Virus record (IMG/VR): IMGVR_UViG_3300008259_003317
Location: 1-59,559 of that record
Strand: one strand, 5' to 3'
DNA: 59,559 nt
Source of the DNA: a virus
The notes under the pieces were generated by a model. The model saw nothing but the letters and a program-made list of their open reading frames with translations. It had not been told where the DNA came from and did no database searches. Positions 24,991-34,388 of the stretch are shown one piece after another; position 1 is the stretch's first letter, and each line of letters begins with the position of its first letter. The position numbers and the translations under genes are program-made.

Positions 24991-26384
24991 TTTAATTCTG
25001 GAAATGTTTTATTAAACTCTGTACCTCTTACATTATCTAAATTAAAAATATATTCTTTAAAATCAGGCAATAACTGAGAATGGTCTTCTGCTAATACAAA
25101 TTTTAATATTGCTTCCCAACGTTTCCAACCATACGGGTTGTGTTGCCAAAAATTATCATCTTGAGTATAATTATCCCAAAGCCATTGTTTAAAATCTGCA
25201 AAGTCTTTTACCAATTGATCTTTATCTTCTTTTGGTAATACTCTAGCAGATAAAAACGTTGGTATGTATAACAAATGCAAATTAATTATACCACCACCTG
25301 CTTGGTAATCATCAATAGTAAATTTATTAATTTTTTTAAATCCTTGATTTAATTTCCACTTGGCAAAATCTATTATATGCTTAATGTTTAAAACTTGTAC
25401 TGCACACGCAATCGCACAATGAATGTTATCTGGTGTATTATCCATGAGCCATAAATTACGTTCAATGTCTTCCCAGTTTGCTGGAAATCTAATGTACGAA
25501 TTACGGTCGCCAAATGCATCAATACTAAACGCATAGCGAACTTGTTTAAATTGACTCCAAACATTTATAATATCTTCATTGACAAATATACCATTACTGT
25601 TATATCTTAAGCTGATATTCTTAGCATAGCCTCTTTTAATAATTTCATCTAGAAACTTTCTATGCTCTTTTATCATCAAAGGTTCGCCACCTGCAAAATA
25701 CAACTGAGTAATATTTGGAATTTGTTCAAATATTTGATTCCACAATTCTGGTTTTTCGTACCAGTAGTTGTCAAATGTATCCGCAGACCATTCTATTTGC
25801 TTTAACACAGTTTTACTTTTAATTAAAGGAGCAATTTTTTTATAGTCCTCTACCCATCGACTGCTGTCGTGTGGACTACACATAACACATTTTAAATTAC
25901 AAGTGTGACCCAACCGCAGATCAAAATAACGTATTACAGGAGGAACAGATCCATCGTCAGTGCTATCAATAAGCTCTTTGAAATCTAAACCTTCTCGTTG
26001 CCATTCGTATGATTCCCACATACGTTTACTAACAACACCATTTGACTCTTCTTCGAAACATTTTGTACAACTGGCAGGAATCTTTCCTTCCATCATTGTT
26101 TTGCGTACTGAACGCATATAGTCATTATTCCATGCATCTAATGGTAATTGTTTGCCAAAGTTAGCAGGAGCACCGTCTTCATTTTTTACTAGTCCTACAA
26201 TGTGATCCCCTGTTGATGCTCCACTAGCGTTAGCGCCACAACAAAGACGAGCATCTCCATTAGGGCGAGTAGCAACATGAATCCAAGGAAGAACACAAAA
26301 ACTATAAGACCCTGTTAGGTCATGTATTTGTCGCTGTGCTTGCCCAATACGGGTATCAGCTGGCTGTAACCAAAATATTTTCAT
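24987..26384 (-). CDS. twitch-domain radical SAM protein
   Basis: 465 aa. N-terminal twitch cysteines: FCVLPW (about 33), LCCGA (about 50), CTKCFEE (about 105). Radical SAM motif CNLKCVMC (about 164) and FAGGEPL follow. The first 28 residues before the conserved FC block are an extra leader of unknown role. Architecture as in 21063 and 27442. ATGA overlaps on both sides put it in the minus-strand four-gene operon. Confidence 0.8.
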   Translation of the reverse strand: MKIFWLQPADTRIGQAQRQIHDLTGSYSFCVLPWIHVATRPNGDARLCCGANASGASTGDHIVGLVKNEDGAPANFGKQLPLDAWNNDYMRSVRKTMMEGKIPASCTKCFEEESNGVVSKRMWESYEWQREGLDFKELIDSTDDGSVPPVIRYFDLRLGHTCNLKCVMCSPHDSSRWVEDYKKIAPLIKSKTVLKQIEWSADTFDNYWYEKPELWNQIFEQIPNITQLYFAGGEPLMIKEHRKFLDEIIKRGYAKNISLRYNSNGIFVNEDIINVWSQFKQVRYAFSIDAFGDRNSYIRFPANWEDIERNLWLMDNTPDNIHCAIACAVQVLNIKHIIDFAKWKLNQGFKKINKFTIDDYQAGGGIINLHLLYIPTFLSARVLPKEDKDQLVKDFADFKQWLWDNYTQDDNFWQHNPYGWKRWEAILKFVLAEDHSQLLPDFKEYIFNLDNVRGTEFNKTFPELK

Positions 26385-27442
26385 TTAACCTCTTGGTCTG
26401 TGCATTTTGAATAATTGTTTATATTACTGCGTCCACAACTTCTAGCACATACAATTAATTTGTTTTCATTCCAATACTCATGCCACATTGTTTGAAATGC
26501 ATTTGAATTTACAATATCTTTTATAGATCGTTTAAGAAGATTAGATTCGCCTAATCTAAACATCATTTCATCATGCTGACGTTTTATTTCATACTTAATT
26601 GATGCAGCTTCGTTATCCTGGATGTATGTGTAAGGAGTATTTGCCATCCAGCAACAAGGATAAAAATCTTTATAGGCATCAATATAAACTTCCCTATCTG
26701 CTTGTGCTTTACAAGAGATAGACGAACTATTGACTATTTCTTTATACTGTTGGATAGCCTTCTTGTCAATAAAAACTAAAGGAGTATCTGTAGCTGGTTC
26801 CAAATAATGAGTAACATTACCTGCTCGATCAACTACTCGTTGCTTTGGTTCAATTATAAAACGCGAGCTGTTTTTCAAAGTAAAATATTTAAATCCTAGA
26901 TCAACTGACATTTGTCTAGCTTTATCAACTTGATGCTCGTTGTGTTTAAATTTTATAAAAACCCATTCAGCTATTCCGCCCGCTAAAATAAAAGCTCTTG
27001 CATTTTCAATTACATCTTCAAATTTTGTTCCTACTCTATATAAGTGATGCGTATCTTCTAAACCGTCTAATGCAAAAACTACTCTATGTTCTTTTGGTAG
27101 TGCATGAGCTAATTTTGTCCACCATGATTTACTACGAGCTCCACCGTTAGTATGTATAGCAACATTGACATGAGGAGCAACTTTTGTAGAATAATCACAC
27201 ATGTCAATTAAATTGTTATTCAATATAGGATCACCAAACGTTCCGCAGTAATAGTAACTGTGAATTTGATTTAACAATTCAGTAGTCATTATTTCTTTAA
27301 AATCTTGTAGTGACCATTCATTTATTTTAATATGAGGATTTGGCAAACCGCCGTCTATATTCCTGTTACACATAGGGCAACTTGCTTGACAGTTATTTGT
27401 TATTTCTAAATGAACTTGTTTTATATCTTCAAATTTAAACAT
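26381..27442 (-). CDS. radical SAM enzyme with SPASM-like C-terminus
   Basis: 353 aa. NNCQASCPMCNR (about residues 17-24) is the CxxxCxxC cluster motif and GTFGDP takes the place of GGEP. The C-terminal region has C-A, YPCCWM and CARSC, typical of SPASM auxiliary clusters in peptide- or sugar-modifying enzymes. It differs from the other subfamilies here and has no close paralogue in the window. Confidence 0.8.
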   Translation of the reverse strand: MFKFEDIKQVHLEITNNCQASCPMCNRNIDGGLPNPHIKINEWSLQDFKEIMTTELLNQIHSYYYCGTFGDPILNNNLIDMCDYSTKVAPHVNVAIHTNGGARSKSWWTKLAHALPKEHRVVFALDGLEDTHHLYRVGTKFEDVIENARAFILAGGIAEWVFIKFKHNEHQVDKARQMSVDLGFKYFTLKNSSRFIIEPKQRVVDRAGNVTHYLEPATDTPLVFIDKKAIQQYKEIVNSSSISCKAQADREVYIDAYKDFYPCCWMANTPYTYIQDNEAASIKYEIKRQHDEMMFRLGESNLLKRSIKDIVNSNAFQTMWHEYWNENKLIVCARSCGRSNINNYSKCTDQEVK

Positions 27443-28758
27443 TATTCATAATCTTTTATAAATGGAAACAGAGTTTTATAATTCGTTCCTCTAATTTTAT
27501 CATACATTTGTAACACCCTAGTTCTTTCCTTAACAACAAAATCAAATGATGTATTATTATCATTTAAAATATATTTTCCCCTAAAGTCTACTACATTAGG
27601 AGTTTCTAACATCTGTTTAATAGATTTTATCATTTCATAAAAAGAAGGGTTATCCAACCATACTTTGTAATTTTTTGTTTTTTCTAAATACTTTTCAATT
27701 AAATCTATAACTTGTTTCTTTTGTTCTGGCTCTAGATATCTTATTGAAAAGTAAGTTGGGTTTTCAACATATTGCATATTAATGATATACCGATTTCTAG
27801 TTTGACTTATTTTTTCAAATTCATCAATTATTTGTTCAATATCAAAAATGTTAAAAATATTCACAGTAAAAGAAACCACTGGATTTATTTTTTCATTGGC
27901 TAACAACTTATCAATATTATTTCTAAATTGTTCATAACTAGCAGGATATCTTATAAATCTAAATTTTTCAGGATTTACATGATCCCAACTTGTGCTAATA
28001 GTAACTGTCTTAAATTGTAACAGACTATTAACCATTTTGTCTGTCAACTTGGTTAAGTTAGTTATAAAATAAATCTTAATACGGTCGGCCGCATTCTCAT
28101 TAATTAAATTTTCTAGCAATATTGGAACCATTGGATTAACTAAAGGTTCGCCGCCAACAAATTGCAATTCTTCTACGTTTAACAAGGCATCCTTTAAATT
28201 TTGATATAAATTTTCTAAGTCAGTACTTTCGTCAAACCCAGTCCAGTCTATCTCCCAATCATCAATCCATTGTAACCATGTAGGTAATTTTTCTCCATGC
28301 TTTTTCCAATCATCTACTTCTTTTTGTATAAGACTGCTAGAAGCTTGGTTACACATTATACATTTTAAATTACACAAATTACCAATTTTAATTTGCAATA
28401 ACTTATCTGGCATTGTTGATAAAGCACCGTTGTTTTTAACAGCATCATCTACAAAACTATTGTACCTTTCCTCACTTATATTAGATATACTTTTTTGTCT
28501 AAATGAAAATTCTCCGTTTGACTCCATCTGCCAACATTTTGAGCAAGTTGGATTTTGAACACCGTTAATTAAGTCTAATCTTAATTGTCTATAATAATTG
28601 TTGTTCCAAACTTCTTTCACAGGATCCTTGATAAAATTGACAGGTACTGCCAAGTTTTTATCAGATGGTATACCTGGTTCACTATGACAACAGGCTCTGT
28701 AATCGCCGTTGTTCATACTGTACAAAGATGTAAATGGAAACAAACAAAAGTTTTTCAA
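27442..28758 (-). CDS. twitch-domain radical SAM protein
   Basis: 438 aa. Starts directly with the conserved block NFCLFPF, then ACCHS and CSKCWQ. The radical SAM motif is CNLKCIMC (about residue 131), followed by VGGEPL. The first gene of the four-gene radical-SAM operon, with a TATAAATA late element 41 nt upstream. Ends in TAA overlapping the next ATG. Confidence 0.8.
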   Translation of the reverse strand: MKNFCLFPFTSLYSMNNGDYRACCHSEPGIPSDKNLAVPVNFIKDPVKEVWNNNYYRQLRLDLINGVQNPTCSKCWQMESNGEFSFRQKSISNISEERYNSFVDDAVKNNGALSTMPDKLLQIKIGNLCNLKCIMCNQASSSLIQKEVDDWKKHGEKLPTWLQWIDDWEIDWTGFDESTDLENLYQNLKDALLNVEELQFVGGEPLVNPMVPILLENLINENAADRIKIYFITNLTKLTDKMVNSLLQFKTVTISTSWDHVNPEKFRFIRYPASYEQFRNNIDKLLANEKINPVVSFTVNIFNIFDIEQIIDEFEKISQTRNRYIINMQYVENPTYFSIRYLEPEQKKQVIDLIEKYLEKTKNYKVWLDNPSFYEMIKSIKQMLETPNVVDFRGKYILNDNNTSFDFVVKERTRVLQMYDKIRGTNYKTLFPFIKDYE

Positions 28759-28784
28759 AATTTTCTATCTAGAAAGAAAGGTGC

Positions 28785-28806
28785 ATAAATATCATCTATA
28801 TTTATA
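28785..28806. promoter_or_regulatory. divergent pair of late-type promoters
   Basis: ATAAATA on the plus strand (28785-28791) and an exact TATAAATA on the minus strand (28799-28806). They are almost equally distant from the two divergent genes: 41 nt to the minus start at 28758 and 42 nt to the plus start at 28833. They would drive the radical-SAM operon leftward and the mixed operon rightward. Confidence 0.7.
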
Positions 28807-28832
28807 GGCACCCTGATGTCAGTTAGAAATTC

Positions 28833-30044
28833 ATGAATACGATTTATTATCAATCTACCAATAGTCAAATAGTTTACATTATTGTAGACAAAACAGGTAC
28901 TTACCAAAATAATTGGACTAGAGAGATAATAAAAAACATTTCCGATTTTAACATAAGCAATATTTGGTCTAAAGGTTACAGCGTTTTAGTTGGATTGGAT
29001 GAAGATTCTTTGCTTAAATTTGCTGTTGATAAAAAATATTCAATTGCAGTTGTACTAAGCACTGGTACTGATTTTATCAACGGTGACAATTTTTTTAAGG
29101 CTGTAGAAGTATTATGTCATTCAGACTTCTTTATTACAGGGCATATTCTTGACAGAAAGGAAGCATACTATGAATTGCATCATCAATGTTACATCATAAA
29201 TTTGTTGACTTATAATGACCTAGGACAACCAGAAATTGGACAGCAAGAATTGGGTGCCTATCATAGACAATGTATTCCACAGAGAAGTTTTGAAAACATC
29301 CATGACGACTATACTCCTTTATGGATAAGCGGCGGAGATGACTATAAAACCTTTCATCATAAATTACATGGATGGAATATATTATCATTAGCTTTTGAAA
29401 AAGATTTGCCAGTACAAGTTTTTCAAGATGAATTTAGGCATAATAAAAAGTATTATTACCCTGACAATCAATCTGAGTTTTTAAAACATGTTTCGTGGGT
29501 GTATGCAAGAGAAAAATATTGCATGGAGGAACATGTTCACACTTCCCATACTGAACATATTGAAATATTAGAAAATGATTTTGAATGTGTTATTACTCCT
29601 GCTAGCGGTAATTGGTTTGTTAATTACATAGATAAACAAAAACCTGTAACAGTGATTTATTATGATTACAATGTAAAAGCCTTAGACTACTGGAAAATCC
29701 ATGCTCCAAAAATAGATAATGTTAGCTATCATTTTGTTAAAATTGATCTATTAGGTATTTGTAATTATTCTGATATTATTCTAAAAAATAGAGGAAAAAC
29801 AATAATAAATCTCAGCAATATTTTTTGTTACGAAGGCACAAGTGCTTTTTTAAGTTTACAGTATAGAATGACAAAAGAAAACGAAATGTTAGCTAACATA
29901 CCTGATGACTTCTATGTCCTTTTTAATAGTCGTAGTTGTAAAGGGTTTTACAATACAATCCATTTTGGAAAAAATTTACAAAGAACTTCGATTACACAAC
30001 TACAAAAACCAACTTGGCATATTAATCAGGATTGGACTATATGA
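28833..30044 (+). CDS. two-domain hypothetical protein, possible transferase
   Basis: 403 aa, not confidently recognised. Residues 1-170 form a Rossmann-like or GT-A-like alternation (VLVGLDEDS, IAVVLSTGTD, FFITGHILDRK, YYELHHQCYIIN). Residues 240-403 include VITPASGNW...VTVIYYDYN, which looks like a class I SAM-methyltransferase motif I/II region. No catalytic motif is decisive. Heads a long plus-strand operon behind a late-type element; next gene coupled by ATGA. Confidence 0.5.
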   Translation: MNTIYYQSTNSQIVYIIVDKTGTYQNNWTREIIKNISDFNISNIWSKGYSVLVGLDEDSLLKFAVDKKYSIAVVLSTGTDFINGDNFFKAVEVLCHSDFFITGHILDRKEAYYELHHQCYIINLLTYNDLGQPEIGQQELGAYHRQCIPQRSFENIHDDYTPLWISGGDDYKTFHHKLHGWNILSLAFEKDLPVQVFQDEFRHNKKYYYPDNQSEFLKHVSWVYAREKYCMEEHVHTSHTEHIEILENDFECVITPASGNWFVNYIDKQKPVTVIYYDYNVKALDYWKIHAPKIDNVSYHFVKIDLLGICNYSDIILKNRGKTIINLSNIFCYEGTSAFLSLQYRMTKENEMLANIPDDFYVLFNSRSCKGFYNTIHFGKNLQRTSITQLQKPTWHINQDWTI

Positions 30045-30466
30045 GTATAGATTTAAAATATTGGATTGATAGTTTAACTATTCCTAGACCAGAACTAGGA
30101 GGATTAAGTGTTTGTCCGTATGCAAAGGGAATAGAATACGAAATAGTAGAAACTGACGGGAGTGATATAGACCCGCCGCCCTGGGACTTTGAACTTATAA
30201 TTTACAAACTTCCTGATGAATATTCTGATTTTGAAGTTATTAGTATTGCAACAGAATATAGTAAAATATACCCAACTATGGTGTTTTTACCAGATCCTAA
30301 AAATCGAGAAACTTTTATCAACGGAGTTAATACAAACAATGGAAAATTTAATCTAATTTTATGCCAGTATAGGGATAATTTAGAAAAAGCCCGTATGCGT
30401 TTAAAAAACACCAATTATTACTCATTTTGGGATTCAAAATACTTAAATGAAATTTTAAGTAGCTAA
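30041..30466 (+). CDS. small hypothetical protein, DUF1415-like start
   Basis: 141 aa from ATG 30041 (ATGA overlap with upstream stop; the alternative ATG nine nt earlier is less well placed). The segment LSVCPYAKG near residue 23 recalls the CPFAK motif of DUF1415-type proteins, whose function is unknown. Mixed alpha/beta, no membrane segment. Confidence 0.45.
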   Translation: MSIDLKYWIDSLTIPRPELGGLSVCPYAKGIEYEIVETDGSDIDPPPWDFELIIYKLPDEYSDFEVISIATEYSKIYPTMVFLPDPKNRETFINGVNTNNGKFNLILCQYRDNLEKARMRLKNTNYYSFWDSKYLNEILSS

Positions 30467-30469
30467 ATA
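30463..30469 (+). promoter_or_regulatory. late-type element CTAAATA before the nitroreductase
   Basis: One base from ATAAATA, 21 nt upstream of the nitroreductase start, in the only intergenic gap of this operon. Overlaps the end of the preceding gene. Confidence 0.4.
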
Positions 30470-30490
30470 TACATAGTATCGGAGAAAACC

Positions 30491-31168
30491 ATGATTGACG
30501 ACACAATTAACGTTAGTTTTAAAGAAATTGAAAAAGCAATCCTTAAAAGCCAGCATTGTTTTAGAAATTGGGATTTAGAAAAAGAAATCCCACAAGAACA
30601 TATTGATCTTATGAAGTTTGCAACAACACAAGCACCTAGTTTACAGAATGTTGCTTTTTACAAAATACATTGGATCCAGGATAGAGAAACTATTGAAAAA
30701 GTTCATGCTTGCACTCATGGCGCTCCTTACCGTATAGAAAATGGTAAAAAAGTTGTAGATCCAAACCCAAGAGAAGATGATCACCTATACGACATGGGCG
30801 ATGCTACACAGTCACAAGCTCTTGCTAACATTGTAGTTGTTTTTGAAAAATATTATCACCCAGAAGAATATTTTAAAGAAAAAAGAATAAATGACACAGC
30901 ACGTGAGTTTGATTCTCAAGTTGCTTTAGGTATTTCATCAGGTTACTTAAATTTAACAGCTGGGCTGTTAGGTTACGAAACAGGCTGTTGTATCAGTATA
31001 CAACACGATAAATTAAAAGAGGCCTTAAACATGGAAGGCGATCCTTTGCTAATTATGGGCATTGGTATTAAAGCACCTAACATGTCAAGAAGAGTTCACC
31101 AGCTTGAACACGACATCATTTATCCAACCAATCCTAGACAAGAAGTTCCAATCGTTGAGTACAATTGA
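30491..31168 (+). CDS. nitroreductase-family flavoenzyme
   Basis: 225 aa, SD CGGAGAAAACC. The N-terminal R-NWDLEKEIP..HIDLMKFAT pattern, the central FATTQAPSLQN FMN-binding region (near residue 39) and the C-terminal GYETGCCISI segment fit FMN-dependent nitroreductases that reduce or oxidise small molecules, including peptide azoline oxidation in some clusters. Substrate unknown. The 2OG gene starts inside its end. Confidence 0.75.
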   Translation: MIDDTINVSFKEIEKAILKSQHCFRNWDLEKEIPQEHIDLMKFATTQAPSLQNVAFYKIHWIQDRETIEKVHACTHGAPYRIENGKKVVDPNPREDDHLYDMGDATQSQALANIVVVFEKYYHPEEYFKEKRINDTAREFDSQVALGISSGYLNLTAGLLGYETGCCISIQHDKLKEALNMEGDPLLIMGIGIKAPNMSRRVHQLEHDIIYPTNPRQEVPIVEYN

Positions 31169-31739
31169 TCTTACTCACAGTAAATTTAATTTAACAAATT
31201 GGAATCAACTTAAAAACCGATACGCTGATTATATAGATGATAATATAGTTGGACAAGAACTTATTGTCTTTGAAAATAACAGTGACGAAGTTAAATGGAT
31301 TGAAGAACAAATTATCACAGATGTAAATCGTTTTACAGGCTTAAATCATAAGATTAAAGTTGCTGTCTTAGGCGGACTGTGTAGTGGTAATTTACTTAAA
31401 GAACATATAGACGGGTTTAATCCTCCAAGACCAGATGCCTGTTGTTATTCTCTTAACATCCCTATTAAAAATTATGAAAATTTTGTTATGGAGTGGTATG
31501 AAGGAAACTACATTCCAAAAGAAAGACAAGACAAGCCAAATACAGATTCTCAATTTGTTGCAGATGAAATGCAACATCTTAGACCTGAATGGTTAGGCGA
31601 ACGTAAACTTAAAAGTTCCGCAAATATCTTAGAACCAACTATAGTACAGATAAATATCCCGCATCAGGTTAAAAACTACAGCAATAAAACAAGAGTAGTA
31701 TTGGCTGTAAGATTTACTCCTGATATAGGAATAAAATGA
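31155..31739 (+). CDS. 2-oxoglutarate/Fe(II) dioxygenase-like protein
   Basis: 194 aa from TTG 31155, overlapping the nitroreductase by 14 nt. Upstream ATG codons lie deep in that gene. EHIDGF (about residue 80) provides HxD, and NIPHQVKN plus TRVVLAVRF near the C-terminus the distal His and Arg. The same TTG-with-14-nt-overlap arrangement is used at 21063. Confidence 0.65.
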   Translation: MSTIDLTHSKFNLTNWNQLKNRYADYIDDNIVGQELIVFENNSDEVKWIEEQIITDVNRFTGLNHKIKVAVLGGLCSGNLLKEHIDGFNPPRPDACCYSLNIPIKNYENFVMEWYEGNYIPKERQDKPNTDSQFVADEMQHLRPEWLGERKLKSSANILEPTIVQINIPHQVKNYSNKTRVVLAVRFTPDIGIK

Positions 31740-32467
31740 AAAAATTATGGATATTTGGCGACTCCTTTTCAACGGGCAGAGACAGTAACGTTGTCTCTTG
31801 GACCAACTTATTAGCACAACGGCTAGAAGCTACCTTAGAAATAACTGCTAAAGGAGGAAGTTCTTTAGCTTGGATGATGTATGAATCTTCACTAAAAAAA
31901 GATTTTTTTGGAGCAGATGATTATGTTATATTTCAAACAACAACATTAGGAAGAGCTTTACTTGACAAAACTAAACCAGGTTTAGCAGAGTATTGGAAAG
32001 ATTGTCCAGACTGGATAGCTTTAACAAAAAAACAGAAAGAAGGCTATCAATTCCATATGGATTACATTCATGATGAGCAAGTATTACTCCAACAATTTAT
32101 AATGTGGATGTGGGGTATGTCTAATTTCACAAAACATCTTAAACATAAACCTATTATTGTAAACGCATGGGATATAGGTTCTTTTGATCTTCCAGAAGGC
32201 TGGATACAATCTAAAGGAGCATTATTAGATTTAAGTATGGCTGAATTTCCTGGTACATATGATGAAAGTATAAATTGGATGTTAGAAAACGCTGGTGATC
32301 CTAGACACAATCATTTTAGCACTATAAATCATTACATTATCGAAGACCTTCTCTACAAAGGATTAGTTAATAGAGAAAATGTAGATTTTAACAAATTAGA
32401 ATGTAAAATATATAAAAATTATCCGCCTGTTGGAGAAACTTCCTGGCAAAGGGCTTGGATATTATGA
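31736..32467 (+). CDS. SGNH/GDSL-like hydrolase
   Basis: 243 aa. IFGDSFSTG (residues 6-14) is a canonical block I with catalytic Ser. KGGSSLAWM (near 40) supplies the Gly block, and DPRHNHFS (near 190) the terminal Asp..His. Cytosolic, no signal peptide. ATGA overlaps both sides. Confidence 0.7.
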   Translation: MKKLWIFGDSFSTGRDSNVVSWTNLLAQRLEATLEITAKGGSSLAWMMYESSLKKDFFGADDYVIFQTTTLGRALLDKTKPGLAEYWKDCPDWIALTKKQKEGYQFHMDYIHDEQVLLQQFIMWMWGMSNFTKHLKHKPIIVNAWDIGSFDLPEGWIQSKGALLDLSMAEFPGTYDESINWMLENAGDPRHNHFSTINHYIIEDLLYKGLVNRENVDFNKLECKIYKNYPPVGETSWQRAWIL

Positions 32468-33114
32468 TAAAATATATAGGTAACTTTCGTGATTGGATAA
32501 AACCAGAGTGGTTAGATGAAGTGCTAAACAAACCAGGGTTTGATATGCCGAAGCACAGTTTAAGGAATGAAGCACGTTTTAATCCTATATTATACAAATA
32601 TCTAGACGGCGATGTCACAAAAGTACATAGCAAATTAGAGTACTTAGAAATTGTAGACGAATTAAAACGCATGGACTCTAATGATATAAATGTAAGACAT
32701 GCTAGAATGTATGTTAGTTATCTAGATCCAGATTTAGATTTAGACGAAGAATACAAAATGTATACTAGAGCAGGGTATGATGTTTTTGGAACACATTTTA
32801 GTCTATTAGAAAAATTTGATGTTAGTTTTGATATATTGCAAAACCCTCCTCCATTTTTAGATTATAAAGATAAACATATAACCTGGTGGTTTAGTAAAAT
32901 GAAACCTGGAAATATTATGCCTATGCACATAGACAGGGCTCAGCCACAAAAGGAAATACACAAATATTGGATGCCTTGGACTCCTTACGAACCAGGACAT
33001 GTATTTGTAATTGGTGACACTGAAATATCAAATTATAAGGTAGGCGATGTTTATGAATTTGATTATGCAGGATCATGGCACGGTGCATTTAATATTGGAA
33101 AAACACCAAATTGA
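32464..33114 (+). CDS. 2OG dioxygenase-like protein, C-terminally clipped tandem copy
   Basis: 216 aa from ATG 32464 (ATGA). It starts MIKYIGNFRDWI like its paralogues. MHIDRA gives HxD and SWHGAFNIG the distal His. The frame stops right after NIGKTP, where the intact paralogues continue with R-x-x-LQ-type strands for another 10-20 residues. The Arg expected to bind 2-oxoglutarate is therefore lost. The next gene begins in another frame at the same point, so this is one side of a fused deletion between tandem copies. Confidence 0.65.
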   Translation: MIKYIGNFRDWIKPEWLDEVLNKPGFDMPKHSLRNEARFNPILYKYLDGDVTKVHSKLEYLEIVDELKRMDSNDINVRHARMYVSYLDPDLDLDEEYKMYTRAGYDVFGTHFSLLEKFDVSFDILQNPPPFLDYKDKHITWWFSKMKPGNIMPMHIDRAQPQKEIHKYWMPWTPYEPGHVFVIGDTEISNYKVGDVYEFDYAGSWHGAFNIGKTPN

Positions 33115-33133
33115 TAAAGGCGAACGTGATCAG

Positions 33134-33538
33134 ATGCACCCAACTGAACGTGCAATATACGAAACTTACGGAACTGATGGAATTCATTTTCAATTACTAG
33201 AAGACGGTCTTTTAAGTTTTGATATCGATCCTCCTTGGATAACAGACGAGTTGTTTGAATGGTGGGTTACTAAAATGTATCCAGGACAATATATTCCAGT
33301 TCATAAGGATAATCTTAGAGGCGGGGACATCAACACTAAAAGATATTGGATACCATTATCAGATTATGATCCTGGACATATCTTTTTATACGAGGATACT
33401 ATAGTGACTAAGTATAAAAAAGGAGATTTGTATCTGTATGACGAAGCACAGGCTTGGCACGGAGCAATAAATTTAGGAAGCACACCTAGAATTATTTTAC
33501 AGGTTAGTACATATCATACCAAATATAGGAATAGATAA
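33134..33538 (+). CDS. 2OG dioxygenase-like protein, N-terminally truncated tandem copy
   Basis: 134 aa from ATG 33134. Homology to the paralogues runs upstream to about 33110 (DKGERDQ matching EKGERAE of 33834), but the first 40-50 residues with the IGNYR start are missing. The catalytic core is complete: VHKDNL, AWHGAINLG and TPRIILQ. It directly abuts the clipped copy at 32464, out of frame with it. Confidence 0.65.
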   Translation: MHPTERAIYETYGTDGIHFQLLEDGLLSFDIDPPWITDELFEWWVTKMYPGQYIPVHKDNLRGGDINTKRYWIPLSDYDPGHIFLYEDTIVTKYKKGDLYLYDEAQAWHGAINLGSTPRIILQVSTYHTKYRNR

Positions 33539-33834
33539 TGAAGTATCTTTTAAATGTAACAGATATGGGTATCACAGAAAAAGACATCGACTCGTGGTAT
33601 GATGCTTTTTTAAATGCCGAAGGTATGTATCGTCCACGCGATGGAGGTAAACCTAAAGGACCTGAGGGCGAATCTGAATGGCATAAAGCCATTGATGCAG
33701 TTTATGATCCCAATGGGTGCTACTTTCAAATGTTTGATGAAACTAATTCACCTATAGAAATTCCTACATTTCATAAATGCGGCAGAGCTGTTCCAAGAAT
33801 TATTTTACAAGTAACATTGTATGAGGAAGAATAA
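33538..33834 (+). CDS. remnant of a 2OG dioxygenase gene (internal deletion)
   Basis: 98 aa, in frame and TAATG-coupled on both sides. The N-terminal part aligns with paralogues up to the FQMFDETNSPIEIP segment. It then jumps to the final HKCGRAVPRIILQ strand, omitting about 75 residues that hold the HxD motif and the distal-His block. It cannot be an active oxygenase. Probably a decaying copy kept in frame by chance or a recent event. Confidence 0.6.
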   Translation: MKYLLNVTDMGITEKDIDSWYDAFLNAEGMYRPRDGGKPKGPEGESEWHKAIDAVYDPNGCYFQMFDETNSPIEIPTFHKCGRAVPRIILQVTLYEEE

Positions 33835-34388
33835 TGAAATTTATAGGCAATTATAGAAATTGGATTCAAGACGAATGGATACAACACGTACTCAATAACG
33901 AGGGACTACCACAGCCTAAATATGAGTTTGATCAAAACAATATTCTTGATGCAATAGAAAAAGGTGAACGTGCAGAATTTTGTGAGTATCAAAAAAAATA
34001 TGTTGAAGCAGGGTATGATTTAAATTCTCTAATGTATTATATTTTTGACGCTAGTAATTTTCCTTTTGATATAGGAATCCCACCTTGGGTAACTAATTAC
34101 GACAAATCAACGACAGGAACTTATTTTAATCTGTTTAAATATCACCCAGGGCACGTACTTCCTATACACAGCGACAAGACCACTAAATTTGAAAAAAACT
34201 GTAAAAGATATTGGATGAGCTGGAAAGATTACGAAGAAGGCCATATATTAATCTATCAAGATAATCTCATTGCTCCGTATAAAGCAGGAGATGTTTTTGA
34301 ATTTACAGATCCATTTGCTACTCATGGTGCGGCCAATATTGGACTCAGTACTAGAATTACTTTTCAGTTTACACTATATGACCACTAA
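33834..34388 (+). CDS. 2OG dioxygenase-like protein (intact tandem copy)
   Basis: 184 aa, the best full-length reference for the tandem family: MKFIGNYRNWI start, IHSDKT (HxD, near residue 107), ATHGAANIG (distal His, near 165) and STRITFQ (Arg). Acts presumably as a hydroxylase; the substrate is unknown. An SGNH gene starts 11 nt before its stop. Confidence 0.7.
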   Translation: MKFIGNYRNWIQDEWIQHVLNNEGLPQPKYEFDQNNILDAIEKGERAEFCEYQKKYVEAGYDLNSLMYYIFDASNFPFDIGIPPWVTNYDKSTTGTYFNLFKYHPGHVLPIHSDKTTKFEKNCKRYWMSWKDYEEGHILIYQDNLIAPYKAGDVFEFTDPFATHGAANIGLSTRITFQFTLYDH

